Source: SZUA-448 sp045627185 (GTDB lineage Bacteria; Bacillota; Clostridia; Lachnospirales; Lachnospiraceae). Taken from it: DNA of 16,699 nucleotides. The stretch is from the NCBI GenBank assembly GCA_045627185.1, contig JAZQNE010000137.1, positions 1-16,699 on the forward strand, read 5' to 3'. The translations under genes were made by a program, and so were the position numbers. Shown here piece by piece: positions 1 to 7,657 of the stretch; position 1 is the first letter of the stretch; each line of letters opens with the position of its first letter. The notes beneath the pieces were generated by a model. It was given only the letters and a program-made list of their open reading frames with translations, ran no database searches and was not told where the DNA came from.

Positions 1-57
1 CACTACCGGGCGGATTCGGGACTTTAACCCGTTAGAAACGTGCGCCGCTAGGCGCAC
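1..57 (-). mobile_element. 5' end of a group IIC intron, truncated by the window edge
   Basis: Read on the minus strand from 57 leftwards, the sequence opens with GTGCG, the 5' consensus of group II introns. A short hairpin follows (arms 51-57 and 40-46, 7 bp), then a second small stem whose strand reads GGGTTAAAGTCCCGAA. The same order and nearly the same words occur at the start of the Oceanobacillus iheyensis class C intron as I remember it (GUGUGCCC, then GGGUGAGAGUCCCGAA), so this is domain I of a class C intron. The 5' splice site lies between 58 and 57. Class C introns insert just after transcription terminator hairpins on the same strand, and the hairpin at 64-129 fits exactly. The rest of the ribozyme and any reverse transcriptase lie outside the window, so intactness cannot be judged. 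Confidence 0.8.
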
Positions 58-63
58 AATAAT

Positions 64-129
64 AATTCCGCGGCTCTGGTTTTTTTTGCTGACGTTGTCA
101 GTCAAAAAATACACAAGAGTCGCGGAATT
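64..129 (-). terminator. Long hairpin terminator after the GH25 gene; intron target
   Basis: Arms 64-77 and 116-129 pair over 14 positions, with one G-T pair that is a wobble or mismatch. Inside them a T run (81-86) faces an A run (104-109) around a 5-bp stem (89-93 with 97-101) and a 3-nt loop. The hairpin starts 30 nt past the GH25 stop codon on the minus strand. Its trailing sequence is ATTATT rather than a pure T run, and after that the group II intron begins. Probably the terminator of the GH25 transcript, and the element recognised by the intron. Confidence 0.7.
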
Positions 130-158
130 TTAAGTTTCATCCCTCTCCAAGCCCAAAA

Positions 159-2129
159 TCATTCGGGAGAAGAATAATCGATCAAGCTGATGTCCAGGTC
201 CACATCGGTGGTAAATCCGTCCACCTTGCCGGTTTCGGAGTACTGGAAAATTGTAAAATCATACGGGAACTTGCTGCCCGTTCCGTAATATGCAAACCAG
301 CGGTCAATATCGTCAAGCTGTGTAAGATCAATACCGGTAAGCATATAGCGTACACTTGAATAAATCATCGGGCGGTAGCCGCCGGCCTTGATTGTATCAC
401 AGAAAACACGACACACAACGGTACGTTCCTTAATGGTAAGCGAGTTCGCACGGGCATTTGCGGTTGTAATATCTTCTGTATCAATAATTACAGGATAATC
501 TATCTTGTAATCCTTGATTTTCTCAAGAACAAAATCAGCTTCTTCTTTTGCTTCCTGAGCATTCAGGGCCTGTGAGAAGAAATAAATACCGACCTTGATT
601 CCGGCTGCTGTTGCGCCCTGAATATTCTTTTCAAAATATTCATCAATTTCAAGCGTTCCTTCACCGTATCCACGGTATCCAAGACGGATAATTGCGAATT
701 CAACGCCCCACGCTTTTGCTTTTTCCCAGTCAATATCGCCCTGGAATTTCGAAACATCAACACCACAGTGCGACATTATTTTTCCATCAACGATGTACTC
801 ATATGTTCCCTTTGCATCATTGTAAACAAGGTCTGTAAAATTAATTGAACGCTGCTTGATATCATCAAGGATGGGAAGGAAAAATCGCTCATTGTTCCTG
901 CTGATGATTGTCAGATATTCGGGAAGAGGCGCATTTCTCGGAGTAATGACCTTATCCTCACCGTAACCTGCCTCATAAGCGGTTGCGTACGATCCGAAAC
1001 GAACGCCCGAAACAGCAAAGCTTGTATCCTGAATAATCGCCGAACCGCTTACAACACCAAGGTACTCGTCATCACCGGCCACAACCTGGGCAGTAAAGGA
1101 AATACCCGAATCCGTAAAATCAAGTGAAAAACCTTTGCGAAGCGTAATCACTTCATTTCCAAGAAGAAGGCCCTTGCGCAGTGTATCGCTCGAAACACTG
1201 TAAGTGTACGGAATTCCTGAGAAAGTAAATGTCATGAGGTTCCTTGAAGCCTGTCCCTGTGTGCCCGGTTCTTCGGAAAACGATGTTGAAAAGCACCCTC
1301 TGATACAGTTCTCAAAAGAAATGGAACCATAATTGAAAAGCTTTTCCGCATCAATAAATTTCAGATTAACGGGATATCCGTCTTCGTAATCAATAAACAA
1401 CAGCTGACGTGAATTATCCTGTCCGAACGAACCAATCATGGGAACAAGACTTTCAATATCACCGGAAAGATCATAATTAAATGTCATTTCCGTTCTGAAA
1501 ATGTTGTTATCGATAACAACCCTCTTCGGGTCCGTGTAACCCGCAGGATATTCGTTTCTGTAATATATCTTTACAACACCCGATGTAAGGCAGAGACATT
1601 CATATCCGTAATAATCCTCAACACTTGCCGTAAAAGGCGCTATTTGAGAAGCCTGAAGTGAGTTGACGTACTTATCAAGGTCAACAATTGTAAATTCATT
1701 TGGCTTTTCCGGCTGAACTGCCGATGTCGGATAAGGCGATGCCGTGGGCTTTGGCCCGATGTTCAGCTTATAGCCGTTTCTTCCGAGCAGATAAGCACCG
1801 TAAATCAGGGTTGCACCTACTATCAGATTTAAGAAGAATCTGACAACCTTGCCTGTTTTACCGGAGCCATCGTCCTTTTCACGTGCTTCGGGCGAAATCG
1901 GACGTACTTTATTACGTTCGGGAACATCAGGCTCGGGTTTACCGCTTATCAAAGCTTCATCGGTAAAGTCCGTCTCCTGCGCAATGGCAAAATTGCGCAT
2001 GGCTTCATCCTGAAGTTGTTCACGTCTTTGAATTTCTTCTTCGGAAAGAATTTCCTCAGTTTCCTTTACAGGACCCTGCGGATTCACTTCCAAAATATTA
2101 TCCATGTCAGAATGATTTTTCCGACTCAT
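159..2129 (-). CDS. Membrane-anchored GH25 muramidase-like protein
   Basis: 656 residues, start ATG at 2129, preceded by an AAAGGAGAG ribosome binding site. Residues 1-94 are polar and acidic and should be cytoplasmic. Residues about 95-116 form one membrane helix, and the rest should lie outside. Residues about 145-445 match no family I recognise. Residues 453-656 are a GH25 (Cellosyl/lysozyme) domain: it opens with GVDVSKFQGDIDW (Asp458) and carries the PVIIDTED motif (Asp550, Glu552), which supply the usual GH25 acidic residues. The family cleaves the beta-1,4 bond between N-acetylmuramic acid and N-acetylglucosamine in peptidoglycan. The gene follows the antiporter operon on the same strand after a 126-bp gap with hairpins, so it is probably a separate transcript or a read-through tail. 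A role in wall remodelling is inference. No cleavable signal peptide is visible; the helix looks like a signal anchor. Confidence 0.9.
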   Translation of the reverse strand: MSRKNHSDMDNILEVNPQGPVKETEEILSEEEIQRREQLQDEAMRNFAIAQETDFTDEALISGKPEPDVPERNKVRPISPEAREKDDGSGKTGKVVRFFLNLIVGATLIYGAYLLGRNGYKLNIGPKPTASPYPTSAVQPEKPNEFTIVDLDKYVNSLQASQIAPFTASVEDYYGYECLCLTSGVVKIYYRNEYPAGYTDPKRVVIDNNIFRTEMTFNYDLSGDIESLVPMIGSFGQDNSRQLLFIDYEDGYPVNLKFIDAEKLFNYGSISFENCIRGCFSTSFSEEPGTQGQASRNLMTFTFSGIPYTYSVSSDTLRKGLLLGNEVITLRKGFSLDFTDSGISFTAQVVAGDDEYLGVVSGSAIIQDTSFAVSGVRFGSYATAYEAGYGEDKVITPRNAPLPEYLTIISRNNERFFLPILDDIKQRSINFTDLVYNDAKGTYEYIVDGKIMSHCGVDVSKFQGDIDWEKAKAWGVEFAIIRLGYRGYGEGTLEIDEYFEKNIQGATAAGIKVGIYFFSQALNAQEAKEEADFVLEKIKDYKIDYPVIIDTEDITTANARANSLTIKERTVVCRVFCDTIKAGGYRPMIYSSVRYMLTGIDLTQLDDIDRWFAYYGTGSKFPYDFTIFQYSETGKVDGFTTDVDLDISLIDYSSPE

Positions 2130-2156
2130 CTGATACTCTCCTTTACTGAATAAAAT

Positions 2157-2216
2157 AGGTTTCGATATGTTCCGCTCTTTTCGGTAAAATCGAAACAGGT
2201 TTCGGTGTGTTCCGCT
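2157..2216. repeat. Imperfect 20-bp direct repeat, 40-bp period
   Basis: Positions 2157-2176 and 2197-2216 match at 18 of 20 bases (both start AGGTTTCG and end TGTTCCGCT). An 8-bp inverted repeat (2159-2166 with 2189-2196) joins the two copies. The repeat carries a second copy of the terminator arm GCGGAA (minus strand), as if that arm had been duplicated. Confidence 0.6.
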
Positions 2217-2252
2217 AAAAACGTTCCACAGGCACGTTTTCTTAACGCGGAA
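2210..2252 (-). terminator. Possible two-part hairpin ending the antiporter operon
   Basis: An outer 6-bp stem (2210-2215 with 2247-2252, TTCCGC/GCGGAA) and an inner 6-bp stem (2218-2223 with 2235-2240) lie 4 nt past the stop codon of the last antiporter gene. The inner right arm reads CGTTTT on the minus strand. There is no clean T run after the outer stem, so termination strength is uncertain. The outer arm words resemble those of the 64-129 hairpin. Confidence 0.45.
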
Positions 2253-2255
2253 TTG

Positions 2256-4499
2256 TCATCTGCTAAGCAGATAAATCATGGTGATTGTAAGACCGATGCA
2301 GAACATCAGAAGTCCAAATGAAAGACTGCTCTCAATCAAATGGGTCTTACGTTTGTTTAATTCATGGTTTTCTGCAAGAATAACAACATAATCTTTTGTT
2401 TTCGGGTTATTCTTTCTGAAAACCTTATTATTAAACCTTTGAAGTTTATTAAATAATCTTCCCAGGAAGAAGGTTACTCTCGTTCCTATATATCGTCTCT
2501 CTGTCGGATTCTCATGATATACGGTTTTACGTAAAGCAAGCAAAAATGAGTCTGTGAAGGATCCAAACAGTCTTGCAGCAAAGGCGCCGGTAACTGAAAG
2601 TCCCTTTACAACCTTTGTGTCAAAAACATCTCCGAAAAAGCCGGCAATACCGGAGCCTGCAGCAACAATTCCCTTGAAAAACAGCTGAGGCATTGTTTCG
2701 CCGATAAACCTGCATACAGCACCAAAACCGTCCGGAAGTATTTTCAGTAAAACCGGTCTGTAAATCAGATTCTCAATGTCAAGCCATTCAGGCCAGCGAT
2801 TCACATATATTCTGCCTTCTTCGGTCTTTTTCATCAGAAGTTTCCTGACAACCAGAAAATACAGTAAAGCACCGATGATTATTGATATACCGGCGCCTTT
2901 TAAGCTTTCAAGTGAAAAGAACTTAAGAGATTCCATCGGACCTTCTTTTATATAAAAAGTCTCAAAGTTCAGGCTGGTGAAAAAAGGATAAGTTGTTTTC
3001 GAAAGTTTTTTTGCATATAAGCCCGGAAGGGTTCCCAAAAGCAGGATAATTACCGCGGGAACAGCAATAGCAATACGCCCTCCGACAGAAATATAGTTTT
3101 TATCGGAAGCACGCATCTTATCTTCATCTGTCAGGTTTTTCTCTACAAACAGACAAACAAAAAGCTTTGTCATATAGGCAACTGTAATACCACCTGCAAG
3201 AAGGAACAGTATTTCCGCAATTTTAAGTTCGGGATGTTCATTCAGACCTTCTACAATTGATTCATGAAGAAGTGTTTTGCTTATATAGCCCGACCAGCCG
3301 GGAATGCCGCCTATTCCAAGTGCTGCACACAGGTAAGCCGCCATAAGAAAATATTTTTTTCGTCCAAAACCGCGAATTTCATTAAGGTTAAGCTTATGAA
3401 GATTCTGCATTACAATACCGGCAATAAGGAACAGAGCAAGCTTAAACAGTGAATGATTAAGCATATGCATGAAGGTACCGTTTACGGCAAGTTCATTATC
3501 ATAATAACCAAGAATCAGCTGCATTGCAATTCCGGTCAGAATGAAGCCAATCTGCGATACGGACGAACATGCAAGAGTACGTTTAAGGTCAACCGAAAAT
3601 AAAGCAAGAATCGCACCGAGTAACATGGTTATAATTGCAAGCACAAGTACAACCGTTCCAAGAACCATATTACCCTTTGGATTTATGTACACCCAGATAT
3701 TACAGGAAACAGCCACAATTCCGAAAATTCCGACTTTTGTAAGCATTCCGGAAAGGATTGCACTTGCAGGTGCAGGTGCTACGGGATGTGCCTTAGGAAG
3801 CCAGATATGAAGCGGGAATACACCGGCTTTTGCAGCAAAACCGAAAATAATAAGTGATGTCGAAACATATAAACGAGCATTATTTTTCTTATCGGACAAA
3901 CTCCTGCATGCTTCCGCAAGTTCGTCAAAACGGAGTGTCCCGGCATCGTGGCTTAGCATAAAAATGCCCATAAGCGTAACAAGACCGCCTATTACAGCTA
4001 CTGCAAGATAAGTCCCCGCAGCCCGTAATGCGCCTTCTGTCTCTTCCTGCGCAACAAGCACGTATGAAGCAAAAGACATAATCTCAAAGAAAAGAAATGC
4101 AGTAATCATGTCATTTGCCATAAACACGCCGATTGTAGCCGCCAGCGTAACAAGCCAGAAGAAATAATATCTGTTACGATTATGATAATGCTCAAAATAG
4201 CGTTTTGATGCAAGAGAACACATCGCCCACATAAGCATGGCTACAGTTGTATAAATAAATCTGAAGGAGTCAATGCGGAAGCCTATTCCAAGTCCCATAA
4301 ACGCAGGAAATTCACAAAAATATGTTGTTCCCGAAATAGCATCCTTAAAGAACACCACAAACAGAACAAGCTCAAAAAGTGTAAAGCCTGCAACAAAATA
4401 GTCTCTTAAGTTTTTACTGAGTTTTCCGACTGCATAACTTGTAAATGCAGCAATGAGCGGAAACAGCACAAGCAGTGCCGGCAAAAACGTTGTTTTCAT
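2256..4499 (-). CDS. Antiporter-like (MrpD/ND5-type) subunit with long C-terminal arm
   Basis: 747 residues, ATG at 4499, with AGGTGAG upstream. Belongs to the proton-conducting membrane transporter family shared by Mrp antiporters, complex I and membrane-bound hydrogenases. Visible proton-path residues are Glu139 (FFEIMSFASY), Lys224 (GFAAKAGVFPLHIWLPKAHP), Lys255 (LSGMLTKVG, MrpD-like) and Lys408 (GYISKTLL). The core ends near residue 500. After a further membrane helix (about 536-552) come about 170 mostly polar or amphipathic residues and a last membrane helix (about 725-745). This layout resembles the lateral helix plus anchor of NuoL, although similarity in sequence was not tested. It is the last gene of the operon, 76 bp after its neighbour. 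Normal MrpD is near 490 residues, so about 250 residues are extra. The ion carried is unknown. Confidence 0.88.
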   Translation of the reverse strand: MKTTFLPALLVLFPLIAAFTSYAVGKLSKNLRDYFVAGFTLFELVLFVVFFKDAISGTTYFCEFPAFMGLGIGFRIDSFRFIYTTVAMLMWAMCSLASKRYFEHYHNRNRYYFFWLVTLAATIGVFMANDMITAFLFFEIMSFASYVLVAQEETEGALRAAGTYLAVAVIGGLVTLMGIFMLSHDAGTLRFDELAEACRSLSDKKNNARLYVSTSLIIFGFAAKAGVFPLHIWLPKAHPVAPAPASAILSGMLTKVGIFGIVAVSCNIWVYINPKGNMVLGTVVLVLAIITMLLGAILALFSVDLKRTLACSSVSQIGFILTGIAMQLILGYYDNELAVNGTFMHMLNHSLFKLALFLIAGIVMQNLHKLNLNEIRGFGRKKYFLMAAYLCAALGIGGIPGWSGYISKTLLHESIVEGLNEHPELKIAEILFLLAGGITVAYMTKLFVCLFVEKNLTDEDKMRASDKNYISVGGRIAIAVPAVIILLLGTLPGLYAKKLSKTTYPFFTSLNFETFYIKEGPMESLKFFSLESLKGAGISIIIGALLYFLVVRKLLMKKTEEGRIYVNRWPEWLDIENLIYRPVLLKILPDGFGAVCRFIGETMPQLFFKGIVAAGSGIAGFFGDVFDTKVVKGLSVTGAFAARLFGSFTDSFLLALRKTVYHENPTERRYIGTRVTFFLGRLFNKLQRFNNKVFRKNNPKTKDYVVILAENHELNKRKTHLIESSLSFGLLMFCIGLTITMIYLLSR

Positions 4500-4575
4500 T
4501 GTCTCACCTGAATCGACCGGTTTGCACCGGGTATTTCAAAAAAGATATCTTCTGTTTACCGGAAAACTGTATTTC

Positions 4576-6060
4576 CTACATTCCGGGGATTTCGGAAAGC
4601 CATCCGATAAGGGGATTTGACAATAATCCGAAAAGGACAACCATCAGCGTAAAGAACACAAGCGGAGCATATGTCTTCCACCCTGTTTTACTTTCGCTTA
4701 AATCAAGCATCTCACTGCCTTTTGGTGCAAACCAGGCACGCGTTGCCGTTGTAAGCATATAAACAGCTGTACAGAGGGCAGAATAAAGAAGAACGCCTAC
4801 GGCAATGTAAAATGCCACATTCTTTTCCTGAATAAGACCGTCTGCGATAAACCATTTGCTTAAGAATCCCGAAAGAGGCGGAATTCCCGTAAGCGAAAGA
4901 CCCGCAACAGTAAAGCATACCATAACAAGCGGAATTTTCTTTCCAAGACCGTTGCATTCATCAACATATGTCCTGCGTTCACGCTGCATGACAACACCCG
5001 TACAGAAGAATCCGTCAATCTTCATGAAGGCATGGAACAGCATATGAAGGAAGGCAGCTACAAGGCCGGCCTTGCTCATGGTGACAACACCAAGAAGCAC
5101 ATATGAAAGGTTGCTCATGGTTGAGTAAGCAAGCCTGCGCTTCAGATGGGTTTCACGGACTGCCATGGTGGAGCCGTAAATTATGGTGGCACATACAAGG
5201 CCAAGCACCGTGTAATGAGCCCATGTTCCACGTAAATATTCAGTTCCGAAGCAATAATAAACAAGTCTGATCAGTACAAACGCACCGCCCTTTACGACAG
5301 CAACCGCATGAAGCAGTGCCGTTACGGGTGTTGGTGCTACAGATGCCGAAATCAGCCACTGTCCGAAGGGGAACAGCGCCGTTTTTACGCCAAATCCACA
5401 AAATCCGCATATAAACACAAACAGGAACAGATTTTTTCCTGCGGCAGCGCCGGAAAAATCAAGGATTCCACCGTATCGGAAAACATCTCCCGACTGATAT
5501 ATGATCATAAATACAAGCGAAATGAATCCAAATGCTGCTCCGCCAAGCATGAAACGCAGATATCTTCTGCCTGCGATAATGGACTTGTTATCCTGAAGAT
5601 GAATAACAAGCGGCATCGTAACAAGAGACAGTGCCTCAAAGAAGATATACATGGTAAGAGGATTTGCAGCATATGCAAGGCCGACAGTTATTCCGTAGGT
5701 CATTACGTAATATGCAAAAAATACATTTATCCAGCGCTCATCGCGTCCAAGATGTTCCCTCTCATGCTCCATATATTCAAAAGCATAAATAGTGGCAGGA
5801 ATCCAGAGGACGGAAACCATGCAGGAGAAAAGCATCGCAGGACGGTCAAGGAAAAAGCTGAGCTGCAGATTATCAGCAAATTTTGCAACCGTCACCAGGT
5901 CAGGTTTCAGAAAAGCCAGAACCCAGACCATTGCCGTGTTAATACACAATTCAATTATAATCAGCCATTCTCTGGTTTTATGATTTTTGAATTTAGCCCC
6001 GAAGAGGAAAAATCCGCATAAAACCGGGAAAACAACAGGAAATAAAAGAAGATATTTCAT
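4576..6060 (-). CDS. Antiporter-like subunit with MrpA/NuoL-type helix 8
   Basis: 494 residues, ATG at 6060 with only a weak GGGTGG upstream. Same transporter family as its neighbours, with Glu142 (FFEALSLVTMP), Lys226 (GVKTALFPFGQWL) and Lys402 (GFLSKWF). Helix 8 reads TALLHAVAVVKGG (His251, Lys257), closer to the His-containing MrpA/NuoL signature than to the LSG...K form of MrpD seen in the three other paralogues. It could therefore be the core of an MrpA, but it stops near 494 residues and lacks the C-terminal MbhD/MbhE-type helices that full MrpA carries. An MbhE domain is found on the first gene of the operon instead. Lies 73 bp after the upstream gene and 76 bp before the next. Assignment to MrpA is inference from this motif. 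Confidence 0.87.
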   Translation of the reverse strand: MKYLLLFPVVFPVLCGFFLFGAKFKNHKTREWLIIIELCINTAMVWVLAFLKPDLVTVAKFADNLQLSFFLDRPAMLFSCMVSVLWIPATIYAFEYMEHEREHLGRDERWINVFFAYYVMTYGITVGLAYAANPLTMYIFFEALSLVTMPLVIHLQDNKSIIAGRRYLRFMLGGAAFGFISLVFMIIYQSGDVFRYGGILDFSGAAAGKNLFLFVFICGFCGFGVKTALFPFGQWLISASVAPTPVTALLHAVAVVKGGAFVLIRLVYYCFGTEYLRGTWAHYTVLGLVCATIIYGSTMAVRETHLKRRLAYSTMSNLSYVLLGVVTMSKAGLVAAFLHMLFHAFMKIDGFFCTGVVMQRERRTYVDECNGLGKKIPLVMVCFTVAGLSLTGIPPLSGFLSKWFIADGLIQEKNVAFYIAVGVLLYSALCTAVYMLTTATRAWFAPKGSEMLDLSESKTGWKTYAPLVFFTLMVVLFGLLSNPLIGWLSEIPGM

Positions 6061-6133
6061 AGTCCACCCAAAAAATATTTTTTATACAGGAAACACCTGT
6101 AATATTTTAAGAGCCATAAACATTACAGAAAAC

Positions 6134-7594
6134 TCAGAACAAAATACCTGTCAGAGCATCGTAAAGCGGTCCGGCAAAAATACCAAAAAGAACGGCTCCC
6201 GCAGTAAGAATGATCATGGGAACAAGCATAATTGCAGGTGCTTCTTTCCGTTCAAACGGACCCGAATCTTTTCCGGGAAGGAACCCTTTAATAGTAACCG
6301 GAAGCAGATACCCTGCCGTAAGCAGAGCACTTATAAGAAGGATAACCGGACCGAGCCAGGTGAATATTCCTGTTTCGGAATCAAGTGCTCCCGATGCAAG
6401 ATACCATTTGCTCACAAAGCCCGAAAGAGGCGGAATTCCGACAAGAGCAAGTCCTACAAGCGTAAAGCACCAGGTTGTTACAGGCATTTTTTTGCCGATT
6501 CCGGTGAGCTCATCTACTCTCTTGCAGCCTGTTTCCTCAATATATGCACCGGCAGCCATAAAGAGTGTGTTCTTTATAAATGAATGGAAAATAACATGCA
6601 TCAGAGCACCTACGGCTGCTACGGGGTTAAGAACCGACAGACCAAAAAGAACGTAGGAAACCTGACTTACGGTTGAATAAGCAAGTCTCTTTTTAAGGAG
6701 CGGCTCCTTATATGCAAGCATCGAACCCATGAATACGGTAAACAGCGTCAGTGCGATCCATGCGGTCTGAACCCATGAGCCTCTTAAGTTTTCTGCACCT
6801 GCTATATAGTAAATAACGCGGATGATAGCAAGCACGCCGGCTTTTGTAATTACGCCGGAAAGAACGGCACTCGCGGGAGACGGTGCAACCGGATGGGCTG
6901 TCGGAAGCCATGCATGAAGGGGGAACATTCCGGCTTTACATCCAAAACCGATTATGGCAAGGAAAACAGCTGTTTTTACAACACCCTTTGAGAACATGTC
7001 GGCCGTAAGGGTTCCACCCTTAACAAATTCAAGCGATGCACCGTTGCTGTATACAACAAAAATAAAGAACAGAGCAAGAAAGGCACCTGCTATTGAATAA
7101 AACAGGTATTTAAGGCCTGCCATGACTGATTCTTTTGTTCTCTCATGAAGAACAAGCGGCAGTGACGTAAGTGTCATAAGCTCATAGAAAATGTACATTG
7201 ATACAAGGTTTCCTGAGCAGTCAAGGCCCATAAGAACGCCGTAAACCATAAGGTAGAATGCAAAGAACCTCTCCTCTTCTTCCTCATGCTTCATATATCC
7301 GAAAGCATAAAACCCAACAACAATCCAGACAATGGTGGTAAGCCATGCAAAAACCTTTGATATTCCGTCAGTTCTCAGAAGCACCGGAAGTGTGTCGGTT
7401 ATTTTGAAAAACAGCAGGCTGTCGCCTCCAACGCCAAGAAGAACAAGCGCATTGACAGCACCTGAAATAATAAGTGCTGCCGCAACATAGACAAGCTTGG
7501 CTTTACGGTTCTTCAGACATTTCAGGAAAGGCAGGGCAATTCCCAGAATAATCGGAAGAAAGATTCCAACTAAAAACAAGTAATTTCCGTTCAT
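6134..7594 (-). CDS. MrpD-like antiporter subunit
   Basis: 486 residues, ATG at 7594 with AAGGGAGG about 11 nt upstream. Length and motifs fit MrpD best: Glu138 (FYELMTLTSLP), Lys220 (GCKAGMFPLHAWLPTAHP), Lys251 (VLSGVITKAG) and Lys396 (GFVSKWYLA). About 14 membrane helices are expected from the hydrophobic pattern. The family moves protons, and in Mrp exchanges them for sodium or potassium across the cytoplasmic membrane. It is the least modified of the four paralogues in this operon. Separated by 63 bp from the gene before and 73 bp from the gene after, gaps longer than is typical for coupled Mrp genes. Confidence 0.9.
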   Translation of the reverse strand: MNGNYLFLVGIFLPIILGIALPFLKCLKNRKAKLVYVAAALIISGAVNALVLLGVGGDSLLFFKITDTLPVLLRTDGISKVFAWLTTIVWIVVGFYAFGYMKHEEEEERFFAFYLMVYGVLMGLDCSGNLVSMYIFYELMTLTSLPLVLHERTKESVMAGLKYLFYSIAGAFLALFFIFVVYSNGASLEFVKGGTLTADMFSKGVVKTAVFLAIIGFGCKAGMFPLHAWLPTAHPVAPSPASAVLSGVITKAGVLAIIRVIYYIAGAENLRGSWVQTAWIALTLFTVFMGSMLAYKEPLLKKRLAYSTVSQVSYVLFGLSVLNPVAAVGALMHVIFHSFIKNTLFMAAGAYIEETGCKRVDELTGIGKKMPVTTWCFTLVGLALVGIPPLSGFVSKWYLASGALDSETGIFTWLGPVILLISALLTAGYLLPVTIKGFLPGKDSGPFERKEAPAIMLVPMIILTAGAVLFGIFAGPLYDALTGILF

Positions 7595-7657
7595 ACTATC
7601 TACAACCTCCCTTTTCGGGGTTAAAACATTTTAATTTTCAATTACGGTTTCCCGTAT

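Noticed and set aside
1..57. Possible tRNA, because of the compact stems and a CTTTAA loop
   Set aside because: No T-arm GTTCRA sequence, no valid anticodon loop with T33, and the group II intron reading explains all of it.
5308..6583. Long plus-strand open frames of 237 and 198 codons
   Set aside because: They lie antisense to two clear antiporter genes, are rich in Lys, Arg, Ser and Cys without any domain, and have no ribosome binding sites.
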